This document shows positions 6,801 to 14,527 of a DNA stretch of 22,396 bases, piece after piece. Each line of letters opens with the position of its first letter. Positions within the stretch are counted from its first letter, which is position 1. Position numbers and translations under genes: made by a program. Source of the stretch: Bacillota bacterium (GTDB lineage Bacteria > Bacillota > UBA4882 > UBA8346); the NCBI GenBank assembly GCA_023402395.1, contig JAEYGI010000055.1, positions 1 to 22,396 on the forward strand, given 5' to 3'. The notes under the pieces were generated by a model. It searched no databases. It saw nothing but the letters and a program-made list of their open reading frames with translations, and was not told the DNA's origin.

Positions 6801-8360
6801 CTATTTCCGCTGCTGATAGCGTTCATACGCCGCTTGATAGATGGCGACCGCCTTATCGATCCCCATTTTCTTCACCTGAGCGACATACTCATCGTACTTA
6901 TCCAACGATTCGACGCCCATGATGAACTTTAACGCCATTTCTCCGGTATAGGTATTGATGTCGTTCATGATCTTCGACAATTCCGAACTTTCGGCCTGGG
7001 TCGGAGTCACCGGCGGCAAATAATATTTGCCGTAATCGTTCTTCTTCCATTGTTCAATCGCATCCCGCTGCTGCGGCAATGCCAGATATTGCTGGATGTA
7101 GACTTTATCCTGGACAAACGGGCCGTTGTAATGGGAACGCATATATTTGGACATTACCTGAGTATTGGAGAGCTTCTCCGGGTTATTGGTGATCAACTCG
7201 GTATAGACCGGACTGCCGTTGACCATTTTATAGGAGACGTTCTCAATACCGAAGTTATAAAGCATGTGTCCTTGCTTGGAGTAGGCATAATCCAGATAGC
7301 GGGCGGCCGCTTCCACGTTCTTGCACTTGGTGGTGATGGCGGCGCTGCCGGCATTGGCCCCGAATGGCGGCGAAAGGAAGGCGAAGCGCGGTTTGGCCCC
7401 TTTCTTGTGAGCCGGGAATGGGGCGCCGACCAAATTGAACTTAGGATCCCTGGCTATTCCCGCTTCCATCCACCGGCCCATATAACTGCCGGCAAAACCG
7501 TAGCTGGCCCCGGACTTCCCGGTGAGGATGTTGGAATCGAGCGTCTTGCGCTGCGTGGTGGCGAAGTTGTTGTCCAGGAGGCCTTCACTGTACCATTTCC
7601 GTAAGATGGCATAGTAATTCTTGCGGTTCGGTTCGATCCCGCCGTATCTGACCTTGCCCTTATCGATATAGAATCCGTCGAAACTATCGGCCAGACTGGA
7701 AAATCCTTGGGTCAACCGCGCGTATTCGAGACAAAGCGGAGCCGTCGCGCCTTTCTTTTCCTTGAAGGCTTTCAGCACCGTATACCATTCGTCGGCGGTG
7801 GTCGGGACCTTCAGGCCCAATTCATCCAACCAGTCTTTGCGGACGATCGGACCCGAAACCACGGTCAGGGTCACATCGCCACGGATGAACGGAAATACGT
7901 AATAGTTGCCTTCGTCGGTCTTCACCATCCGGTCGTATTCTGAATTCTTGCGCAGGTAAGATTTGAGATTGGGGGCGTATTTATCGATCACCGGATTCAG
8001 CTTCAGGATCACGCCGTTGACGATGGCGTTGTTGGGTCCGCCCGGCGTCGAGTACCAATCGTTCTCGATGATATCCGGCAGGTCACCGGAGGCGATCATC
8101 AGATTGAGCGCTTCCCGGCCTTGGCCGACCGGCGCGTGAATAAATTTGACCTTGACCCCGGTCCGCTTCGAAAGCTCTTTGGCAAACTCGGTATCGCCCA
8201 TGTTTTTGGCGACCAGCGCCAGGTTTGACTCCATCGTCATCCAATAGGTAAGCGTAACATCCGTATTCAACGGATAGATCGCTTTCGCAGCCAGGGTGCC
8301 GGCGAGCAGGACCGTGAGTAGCAGCAACAAAACCGCGTTTCGCAAAACTTTCTGTTTCAT
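6801..8360 (-). CDS. ABC transporter extracellular solute-binding protein (LplA/YesO type)
   Basis: A 519-aa family 1 substrate-binding protein that would capture an oligosaccharide for an ABC importer. Hallmarks are a first strand LTYWMTMESN, FAKELSKRTGVKVKFIHAP, LMIASGDLPDII (the conserved SGDLPD signature of the long LplA-type proteins) and a late YLDYAYSKQGHMLYNFGIENVSY. Residues 1-27 are a type I signal peptide (VLLLLLTVLLAGTLAAKA). Unusually for Gram-positive binding proteins there is no lipobox Cys (LLAGT instead of LAGC), so it should be free in a periplasm or exported. The ATG at 8360 follows AAGGAGGG (8372-8379) by 11 nt; the in-frame TTG at 8369 is too near. No permease or ATPase gene lies nearby, so it probably works with components encoded elsewhere. 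Its position beside uronate-degradation genes suggests a uronate-containing ligand. Confidence 0.85.
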   Translation of the reverse strand: MKQKVLRNAVLLLLLTVLLAGTLAAKAIYPLNTDVTLTYWMTMESNLALVAKNMGDTEFAKELSKRTGVKVKFIHAPVGQGREALNLMIASGDLPDIIENDWYSTPGGPNNAIVNGVILKLNPVIDKYAPNLKSYLRKNSEYDRMVKTDEGNYYVFPFIRGDVTLTVVSGPIVRKDWLDELGLKVPTTADEWYTVLKAFKEKKGATAPLCLEYARLTQGFSSLADSFDGFYIDKGKVRYGGIEPNRKNYYAILRKWYSEGLLDNNFATTQRKTLDSNILTGKSGASYGFAGSYMGRWMEAGIARDPKFNLVGAPFPAHKKGAKPRFAFLSPPFGANAGSAAITTKCKNVEAAARYLDYAYSKQGHMLYNFGIENVSYKMVNGSPVYTELITNNPEKLSNTQVMSKYMRSHYNGPFVQDKVYIQQYLALPQQRDAIEQWKKNDYGKYYLPPVTPTQAESSELSKIMNDINTYTGEMALKFIMGVESLDKYDEYVAQVKKMGIDKAVAIYQAAYERYQQRK

Positions 8361-8382
8361 CTTCTTCAAAACCCTCCTTATT

Positions 8383-8411
8383 TAGATAAAGCTTAAAACG
8401 CCATTTATCTA
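8383..8411. promoter_or_regulatory. Inverted repeat in the solute-binding protein leader
   Basis: TAGATAAA (8383-8390) and TTTATCTA (8404-8411) are perfect 8-bp arms with a 13-nt spacer, just upstream of the ribosome binding site. It could be an operator or a leader hairpin. Confidence 0.4.
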
Positions 8412-8459
8412 TGGCAAGCCCCCAACCACCTCCCTGCTTAAAATGTTATAGAAATAAGC

Positions 8460-9710
8460 TCATTCAAACCGGGGTGGCTTGGGAGCAATCAGATTGCTGC
8501 GATTGGTAAGCCGCTCCTCTCCCAACAACTTATCGGCCGCGGCCAGATAGCGTGAATCCTGATAAGCCGCTGCGGCATAGCGAAGATAGAGCGCGGCCGA
8601 GGCTTCATTTTCTTTCACGATTTGCGCGTACGGCCAAGGGGAGCTTCCGTCCAGATACGGCGTGAGCCAGTCCAGTGACTTTTTGATGGAACGGCCGTCA
8701 TCGCCTTGATACCGCCAGAGATCGACTCCGGCGCGCTCCCCCAAGACCGCCAGCGAAATAAAGGCCCGCAAATTATAAAGGGGGTAATGAAACGAACGGG
8801 TCCGGCTGATCTCCGCCGGCATCTGGCCGTCAGCCTGGATCTGAGTCAAGATCCGCATCATGCTCTGCTCAGTCAGGACTTTACGGGCCAATTCCTGCTG
8901 GCCGCTAAAGAGGGCATAGTAAGTGACTTGAACGTCATACCAAGTGCCGTGGTTGTTTTTGGCGGCCGCTTCCGCGAGCCCGATTTTGCTCTCTCGCAAC
9001 CATTTCAGATACTCTCCGTACCAGGCTTACAATCCTTTCATTTCCTGCTCACGCCAGTGGATTGAACCTGACAGCAGCTGAGCCGATTCGCCCAGGTTGG
9101 TAAAGGTAATCGTTTCCACGATCCCCTCCTTCCGGCCGTCGTTGACTCCAGGGACGCTCTGGCCGAAATTCAGGTTGGGGTTCATCCGGGTGGCAAGGTC
9201 CAGGAACCAAACCCTGAGCAATTTGGCGGCATGTTCGGCATAACGTTCTTCTCCGGTGAGGTAATAAGCGAGCGCCAACGACTGAACCGCCGCGGACATC
9301 TTCCCAATGGCCGCTTTATCAAAAGTATCGTTATTCACCTCCGGATTGACCTTGCCGTCGTGCCGGACATACGGCAACCCGTTGGGGGTGTCGGGATTGG
9401 GCCACCAGTAAATTCCGATGCTGACATAATCATGCTTGTCGCCGCTGGGAGGCGTCGATTTTTTATAAGTGACCGAGAACGGGCCAACCCCCAAAGCCAA
9501 ATCGGCTTCGGCCTTCAATTTATCAAACGCCGCCCGGTACGGTCCGGGGTCGCCGCCGAGTATCCGTTGACGGGCTTCGGTCAGTGTCTCGAGACTCCAT
9601 AACAACAGCCCGGGAGTCGGAGGGGCGACCGGTTCCGCCGCATGGACCAGCGAAGCCAAAAATATCGCGGCCAACAGACCGAATACCAAACCGATCCTTA
9701 CGCGTTTCAT
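8460..9710 (-). pseudogene. Secreted alginate-lyase-family protein, interrupted by an in-frame TAA
   Basis: The reading frame runs 417 codons from ATG 9710 (AAGGAG 8 nt upstream) to 8460, but codon 228 is TAA (9027-9029). Both halves are in the same frame, so this is a nonsense change, not a frameshift. Residues 1-24 are a signal peptide (ending LVHA). The family (Alginate_lyase, PF05426-like) is shown by YWWPNPDTPNGLPYVRHDG in the first half and AAAKNNHGTWYDVQ after the stop. The cytoplasmic paralogue at 10030-11154 reads GLK-QWFADYLQWI where this gene reads GL-stop-AWYGEYLKWL, so a Lys codon (AAA/AAG) probably became TAA. The catalytic Asn-His (codons 253-254) lies after the stop, so the 227-aa product would be inactive. 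TTG 8999 could reinitiate, but no ribosome binding site supports it. A sequencing error must be excluded. Confidence 0.8.
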
Positions 9711-9818
9711 GCAACCAACTCCTTGTTTAAAGTATACATCGGCTGTTTACAGCCGTGCTGAACTTGAGAACGCTGGAAATCGAAAGCGTCCGGCGCTGCC
9801 GTTTACATTCTCTTAATA

Positions 9819-9837
9819 AATTGATTATAAATCAATT
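9819..9837. promoter_or_regulatory. Inverted repeat upstream of the secreted lyase gene
   Basis: AATTGAT (9819-9825) and ATCAATT (9831-9837) flank TATAA in an AT-rich patch about 110 bp upstream of the ATG at 9710; a second small hairpin CGGCTG/CAGCCG lies at 9740-9755. Either could be an operator or leader structure. The rest of 9711-9972 holds no supported gene. Confidence 0.35.
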
Positions 9838-9972
9838 CGCGGTGAGTTTATTTAGCCGACATTGAGCCCTTTTTATCTATTATTTAGTATCGGGCGAAGC
9901 GCGCCGGGAGGCTTCGGACTCAATCGCCGCGCGACTGTGGCGGCTTCGGAGGCAAAACCGGGCGTTGAATTG

Positions 9973-10003
9973 AAAAAGACCGGACCCGGAAGGAGTCCGA
10001 TCT
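9973..10003 (-). terminator. Intrinsic terminator of the cytoplasmic lyase operon
   Basis: On the minus strand AGATCGGACTCC pairs (with two G-T pairs) with GGGTCCGGTCT and is followed by TTTTTC. It lies 27 bp after the stop at 10030 and closes the two-gene unit 12933-10030. Confidence 0.7.
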
Positions 10004-10029
10004 TTTATTGTGATATTACAGCCACTGTG

Positions 10030-11154
10030 TCAACGCAGCCAGAGCGCCGGTTGCCGGATCGCCATGTTGCGCCGGATTTCCAGGTCGCCCGGATCCGGAT
10101 CGAGCCGTTGCCAGAGTTGAAGATATTCCGGCTCGCCCAGTCCCACGCCGGCCAAAAGCAGCATGGAGATACCGGCCGGCCAGCCGTCGAAATGCTGCAC
10201 ATCGGGGGGATAAGGCCATTTCGCCTTGTCCGCCAGATAAGGGTAGAGAAATTTCAACCCCTTGCGGATGCTCCGCCCGTCTGCCAGCTCAAACTCCCAA
10301 AGATCGTCGCCGGGAGCCGACAGGACATGGCACAGCGTGACCAGATTATCCAGCACGAAAATAGAGTAACTATACGGCTTGGTCCGGGCCAACTCCAGGG
10401 GGAAGCTTCCATCAGGCGCCATCTGATTGGGCAGGAGCGTGCCCCGGTACTTTTCCCGGCAAAACCCGATCATAGCCTGATCGCCGGTAAATCGGGCGAA
10501 AACGGCGGCCTGCGTGAACCAGGCGACCGAGTGATTGTTTTTGGCGTTCATCTCCGCGATTCCGTAGGGGTGGGTGCTGATCCATTGCAAATAATCGGCG
10601 AACCACTGCTTCAGCCCGTCGTAAACCTCATCCGGAAAGGACTTTGAGGTGCTCAAGCATTCGACGGCCACCGGAATCTCAATCAAATGGAGCGTATCAA
10701 TAATCCCGACCCCCCGGCCCGGACAAACGCCGGGTATCGCCTGCGCGTAGAGCAGATGCGGGTTCATCCGGGTGCGGGCGTCGAGGAAAAATTCTTTCAG
10801 CATCCCCGCCGCGGCTCCGGCGTATTGACCAGAACCCGTCAGTTGATACGCGGCGGCGAGCGCCGCCACATAGGTCCGCAGCCGGCGCAGCATGATCCGG
10901 TGCCGGTCGAAATTGGCCGGATTGGTCTCGCCGTCGCGGTTGACATAGGGCAGCCCGTCGGCCGTATCCGGATTGGGCCACCAATAATCCCCGTTGGAAT
11001 AATAATCGTTCGGGCCCCCCGCGCTCAGCGGCGCCGGCGCGTCGGTGATATGGAACGGAGCGGCTCGCAGCGCCCGTTCCGCCCGCTCCAGCACTGCCTC
11101 GCGGTCGAACGCGATCGTCCCCGGCAATTCCGGATGTTTCAGGTAAAAGTTCAT
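10030..11154 (-). CDS. Cytoplasmic alginate-lyase-family protein
   Basis: A 374-aa all-helical (alpha/alpha toroid) protein of the Alginate_lyase family (PF05426-like, the PL5-related fold). It has no signal peptide, so it would act on imported oligosaccharides. Visible motifs are DYWWPNPDTADGLPYVNRDGE (57-76) and MNPHLLYAQAIPGV (130-143). The motif EMNAKNNHSVAWF (201-213) contains the Asn207-His208 pair corresponding to the catalytic Asn-His of PL5 lyases; YSYSIF supplies a candidate catalytic Tyr. The reaction is inferred to be beta-elimination at a uronate; alginate itself as substrate is not established, as the family is broader. ATG 11154 is preceded by GGGGAG at 9 nt, and the upstream gene ends 15 nt away, so the two are co-transcribed. 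Confidence 0.8.
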   Translation of the reverse strand: MNFYLKHPELPGTIAFDREAVLERAERALRAAPFHITDAPAPLSAGGPNDYYSNGDYWWPNPDTADGLPYVNRDGETNPANFDRHRIMLRRLRTYVAALAAAYQLTGSGQYAGAAAGMLKEFFLDARTRMNPHLLYAQAIPGVCPGRGVGIIDTLHLIEIPVAVECLSTSKSFPDEVYDGLKQWFADYLQWISTHPYGIAEMNAKNNHSVAWFTQAAVFARFTGDQAMIGFCREKYRGTLLPNQMAPDGSFPLELARTKPYSYSIFVLDNLVTLCHVLSAPGDDLWEFELADGRSIRKGLKFLYPYLADKAKWPYPPDVQHFDGWPAGISMLLLAGVGLGEPEYLQLWQRLDPDPGDLEIRRNMAIRQPALWLR

Positions 11155-11169
11155 CGTCCGCCGCTCCCC

Positions 11170-12933
11170 TTATTCATAATCGATTTCCCAGCGGAGCCGC
11201 CAAGTCCCGTCCAGCCGGAGCGCCTCGCTTTCCCAAACCACTTTGCTTTCCAGCGTACCCTGGGCCGTTTGATAAGCGGCCTGGCCGGCCACGGACCCCA
11301 CCCGGCAATGCTCCAGGCCTTCCAGCTTGATCCGGCGCACCGCTCCCCGCCCGAAACGGACCTCGGTTCCAGTTTGAACCGGTTCTTGCGAGTAAGTGGC
11401 GAACTCCAGGCGAATCTTTTCGATCCGCAGCGGCTCCTGGGCGGCGTAACAATCCTCCCGGACAATCCGGCCGGGACTGAAAAAATAACAGGTCTCGACC
11501 CCGATCCGGGGATCGGGCCGGGGCGATTCGCCCTTGATCCGGCATAACTGGGACTGGCGGTAACAGACCGTGAAACAGTCCCCGCTCTCGGCGGTCCGGA
11601 TTTTCGTCAGGTAAACCAGCGGCATCAGAACGGCTCCGTCGTCCAGGGTCAGCTCCGGCAATAATTGCGGATACCGCTCCGCCGGCGAACAGGCGAGCAT
11701 TCCAACGGCAAAGGGGATCGGATAGTACGGCGCTTTCCGGTACTGCCCGGTTCCGCCGCTGATCAGCGGTAAGCTGATGATCCGGCTCCGGTCGCGGATA
11801 ATGGCCAGAGCCCGCTCATACTCCCCGGAGGCGAAGCGGACCAGGAAATGCCGGGGGATCTGCTCCAGCATCGCCGTAAAGCCGGGATCGGGAAGCCGCG
11901 AACCGTACCCGGCCCGCTCCCAGAAGTCGCCGCTATGGATCACCTGATGGCAGAGGCTGAAGTTTTCACCGAGAATCCGGTTCTTGGCCATATAGGGATC
12001 GGCTTTCCGCCCTTTCTCCCAAAGGTTGACCGAACCCATCTCGTCATCCAGCCAGAAATCGGCGAACTTCGCGGCAATTTTGACGGAATAGGCGTAGGCC
12101 AGGTCTTGTTCGACCGGGGTCAGCACCTTCAGATAGGCCGCGACCGACAGCACTTCCAATACCGAGCTGTCGCCGTAAGCGCCGATGGTCCGGCCGTAAG
12201 CGAACCCGTCGCCGTTTTGATTGGCCAGCCGGAGATGAATGTCGCAGGAACGCCGCAGCATAGACCGAAGCTGTTCGGGAACGGCCATCCCGGTATCGAT
12301 GAGCCGGGCGCAAATCTCGCCCGGCAGCAAGATGCTATAGCGATCGAAACGGCCTTCCCCCGGCGTCTCGTCGGAAAAGCCGAATTCCCCGGAATAGCTT
12401 TCAATATGTTCCATCAGCCGGTCAAACAGCTTCTGGCTGCAGTTCTCAGCTTCCCAGCCCAACAACTCCCGGAGCCGGGCCACTCCGAACCCGCATCCGT
12501 AATAATTGGTGGGGAGATCGATTAGCGTCAGATCGGCTTCGCGGATGAAGTTCCTCCAGTCGAGCTTGTCCTGGAGCCGCGCCAGCGTCTCCGGACGGAC
12601 GGCCCGCTCCAGCAGGCCGTGCTCGCGCAGCCGGTTCAGGCCGGTAAGATAAAAAAAGATCCCCCAGGTTTTCAGCTCGTAGCGGGCCGTGAAATCGGCC
12701 ACTGCCGCGAAGTCAGCCAGCAAGCTTTGAAATTGGGCGGGATCCTCCTTGGCCGCCACCAAAACATAACTGAACGCGTTGACCGTTTTGCCCGGCACAA
12801 AAACGTCGCTGCCGTCAAAGACCCGGACCCCGTCGAGCACCGTCGCCTCTTTTTCGATCCGGACCTTGTCGCACAAGGATTTCAGATGCGGAACGATCCG
12901 CCGGGCGACGATCTCCTGATATGAACCGCTCAA
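11170..12933 (-). CDS. Unrecognised 587-aa protein, possible polysaccharide lyase or hydrolase
   Basis: I do not recognise the family with confidence. The first 345 residues or so are helix-rich, with Trp/Tyr/Gly-containing turns resembling an alpha/alpha toroid: LKTWGIFFYLTGLNRL (87-102), TNYYGCGFGVARLRELLGW (142-160), NQNGDGFAYGRTIGAYGD (238-255), ENFSLCHQVIHSGDFW (323-338). The last 200 residues or so are strand-rich. That order is seen in heparinase-like and other two-domain polysaccharide lyases. There is no signal peptide, so it is cytoplasmic. The start is TTG 12933, with AAGGAGG (12943-12949) 9 nt upstream. It heads a two-gene unit with the alginate-lyase-family gene and lies beside GH88. 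Candidate catalytic residues are His329 and His333, Tyr247 and Arg248, by inference only. Confidence 0.65.
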   Translation of the reverse strand: MSGSYQEIVARRIVPHLKSLCDKVRIEKEATVLDGVRVFDGSDVFVPGKTVNAFSYVLVAAKEDPAQFQSLLADFAAVADFTARYELKTWGIFFYLTGLNRLREHGLLERAVRPETLARLQDKLDWRNFIREADLTLIDLPTNYYGCGFGVARLRELLGWEAENCSQKLFDRLMEHIESYSGEFGFSDETPGEGRFDRYSILLPGEICARLIDTGMAVPEQLRSMLRRSCDIHLRLANQNGDGFAYGRTIGAYGDSSVLEVLSVAAYLKVLTPVEQDLAYAYSVKIAAKFADFWLDDEMGSVNLWEKGRKADPYMAKNRILGENFSLCHQVIHSGDFWERAGYGSRLPDPGFTAMLEQIPRHFLVRFASGEYERALAIIRDRSRIISLPLISGGTGQYRKAPYYPIPFAVGMLACSPAERYPQLLPELTLDDGAVLMPLVYLTKIRTAESGDCFTVCYRQSQLCRIKGESPRPDPRIGVETCYFFSPGRIVREDCYAAQEPLRIEKIRLEFATYSQEPVQTGTEVRFGRGAVRRIKLEGLEHCRVGSVAGQAAYQTAQGTLESKVVWESEALRLDGTWRLRWEIDYE

Positions 12934-12994
12934 GTTCAGGCGCCTCCTTATATAATCCTAATGATTCAGCCGGCAATTGGCGGGATGGAGCCTT

Positions 12995-13020
12995 CCATTT
13001 CGCTTTTGTCGCTGAAATGG
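12995..13020. promoter_or_regulatory. Inverted repeat upstream of the 587-aa gene
   Basis: CCATTTC (12995-13001) and GAAATGG (13014-13020), separated by 12 nt, lie about 60 bp upstream of the TTG start. It is a possible operator. Confidence 0.35.
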
Positions 13021-13053
13021 CTTCGTTTATTTATGAATCATTCGTTTGCTTTA

Positions 13054-13122
13054 GAATGCTTTCGATTTGACAATAAAATGCTTTCGTTTGGTTCCGAATT
13101 CTTTCAATTTGGCAATAAATGA
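13054..13122. promoter_or_regulatory. Paired direct repeats, candidate AraC-type activator site
   Basis: GAATGCTTTCGATTTGACAA (from 13054) and GAATTCTTTCAATTTGGCAA (from 13096) are 42 bp apart, about four helical turns, and continue AATAAA; about 20 of the first 24 positions agree. A related CTTTCGTTTG lies between them. Spaced direct repeats upstream of a promoter are how many AraC-family activators bind. They are upstream of the 587-aa/lyase unit, and the window encodes an AraC regulator at 16892-17782. Confidence 0.4.
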
Positions 13123-13184
13123 GGTTATTCAATGACTGAATGAGATGCCGCGGCTCCCCTCCGCCAAGCGGGCGCGCCCAGTCC

Positions 13185-14285
13185 CTAAAAAATCCGGTGC
13201 TTCCAGCCGCGCCGCTTGGCGACGGCTTCCACGAAAAAGTAATCGCCGTAGATCAGGGAGACATCCACCGCCATGTTGGTGTTTTTGTTGCCGGTGGCAC
13301 CCCGGAGCACTCCTTGATATTCGGGAAGATGAAACATGGCGTAATTGGCGGCGAGCGACTCCAATATCGCCTCCGCCGACTCCCGGTAGAGCCGGCCCTC
13401 GGCCTCCGGCAGGCAGCCGGCGATCTCCAGCAGTCCCGAAGCCGCGCAGGCGGCGGCCGAAGAATCCCGGGGCTCGCCCTGGAAGGAGGGCAGCCGGAAA
13501 TCCCAGTACGGCACCTTGTCTTCGGGGAGCGCGGCCAGGAAGTAATGGGCCACCCGCTGCCCCGCCCGCAGATATTTCAGGTCGCCGCTGTACCGGAAGA
13601 CATTGGCCATCCCGTAAATCGCCCAGGCCTGGCCCCGGCTCCAAGCCGAATCGGGCCCATAACCCTGGCCGCCGATGGCTTCCAGGGCCGCCCCAGTCTC
13701 CGGGTCAAACCGGACAATATGGTTGACCGTCCCGTCCTCCCGGATGAAATGGCGCAATGCGGTATCGGCGTGGGCCAGCGCGATCTGACGGAAGCGGGGG
13801 TCGTGAAATTCGTCCGCCGCCCAAAAGAGCAAGGACAGATTCATCATGGTGTCAATGATCGACCAGCCGGCCCGTTCTTCCTGGTTCCAGGCACGGAGAA
13901 ACCGGCCAACCGGATTGAACCGGCCGGCGAGGAAGGTCGCGGCAAGCAGCGCCCGGCGCCGCGCCTCCGCATCTTCCGTAAGCTTGTATTTGATCACCGC
14001 GGTCGACAGAAACTGAAATCCCACGTCATGATGGAAATTGTTCTCCCGGATAAAGCAGTCCGCGATCCGCCGGTCCCAGTCCCAGGCCTGGTTCCGGTAC
14101 CGTTCCTCCCCGGTCTGATCATACAGGATCCAGAGGATCCCCGGCCAAAACCCGGAGGTCCACCAGTCCAGCCGCATATCGTCATAGGTTCCGGCCGAGT
14201 AATGGGGCGAACGGTCGCCCAACGCCCCGATCATCCAATCGATCTTGGCCCGCAGTTCTTGCCAAACCGCTTCAAAATCAGTCAT
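13185..14285 (-). CDS. GH88 unsaturated glucuronyl hydrolase
   Basis: A 366-aa GH88 enzyme that hydrates and cleaves the 4,5-unsaturated uronate left on the non-reducing end by polysaccharide lyases. The sequence shows the family's alpha/alpha-barrel motifs: DWWTSGFWPGILW (40-52), HHDVGFQF (85-92; Asp87), IIDTMMNL (143-150; Asp145), QGYGPDSAWSRGQAWAIYG and NKNTNMAVDVSLIYGDYFFVEA. Asp87 and Asp145 fit the two essential aspartates of characterised UGLs (Asp88 and Asp149 in the Bacillus GL1 enzyme). It has no signal peptide, so it is cytoplasmic, consistent with import of oligosaccharides. ATG 14285 is preceded by GAGGTGG at 7 nt. The 251-bp gap to the next gene contains regulatory repeats, so that gene probably has its own promoter. 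Confidence 0.92.
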   Translation of the reverse strand: MTDFEAVWQELRAKIDWMIGALGDRSPHYSAGTYDDMRLDWWTSGFWPGILWILYDQTGEERYRNQAWDWDRRIADCFIRENNFHHDVGFQFLSTAVIKYKLTEDAEARRRALLAATFLAGRFNPVGRFLRAWNQEERAGWSIIDTMMNLSLLFWAADEFHDPRFRQIALAHADTALRHFIREDGTVNHIVRFDPETGAALEAIGGQGYGPDSAWSRGQAWAIYGMANVFRYSGDLKYLRAGQRVAHYFLAALPEDKVPYWDFRLPSFQGEPRDSSAAACAASGLLEIAGCLPEAEGRLYRESAEAILESLAANYAMFHLPEYQGVLRGATGNKNTNMAVDVSLIYGDYFFVEAVAKRRGWKHRIF

Positions 14286-14360
14286 CTGTCAGCCACCTCT
14301 ATCTTTCTTGAACTACAGCCAGCGGATAAAGTCTGAGGGTTCTTATGCTGATCTGGGTTT

Positions 14361-14501
14361 AGACCTATCTCTCGCTCTTCCCTGACAGGGAAGAGTAACC
14401 GATGCCTCCGGGGCCTATAAAACGCGAAGTAAGTTTCCGGCACACGTCCGGCGCATGACCACTCTCCTTCCTTCTCAGGGAAGGAGCTGGTGGATAGGTC
14501 T
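14361..14501 (+). repeat. Dispersed hairpin element, copy C
   Basis: Bounded by AGACCT (14361-14366) and AGGTCT (14496-14501). One internal hairpin has 10-bp arms CTCTTCCCTG / CAGGGAAGAG (14375-14384 / 14386-14395); the other has arms CTCCTTCC / GGAAGGAG (14464-14471 / 14479-14486) inside CCAC/GGTGG. After the first hairpin come TAACCGATGCCTCCGGGGCC and then a unique stretch of about 45 bp. It fills the space between the GH3 stop and the GH88 start and would be part of a joint transcript. Confidence 0.75.
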
Positions 14502-14527
14502 AACCCAAACATCGGATCTTTTGATTC

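Noticed and set aside
8460..8999. Second half of the secreted lyase as an independent gene from TTG 8999
   Set aside because: No ribosome binding site. It is in the same frame as the upstream half and aligns with the middle of the paralogue, so it is the downstream part of one broken gene.
9027..9029. Programmed stop-codon recoding (selenocysteine or pyrrolysine)
   Set aside because: The codon is TAA, not TGA or TAG, and the paralogue has an ordinary lysine there.
9862..10647. Long plus-strand reading frame opposite the cytoplasmic lyase gene; similar ones at 10687-11547, 11848-12525 and 13140-14336
   Set aside because: They lie antisense to well-supported enzymes, have Arg/Pro-rich shadow composition, no ribosome binding sites and no recognisable motifs.
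13054..13122. CcpA cre sites in the GAAAGC/CTTTCG-rich repeats
   Set aside because: The motifs do not fit the palindromic cre pattern TGNAANCGNTNNCA; the arrangement is a direct repeat.
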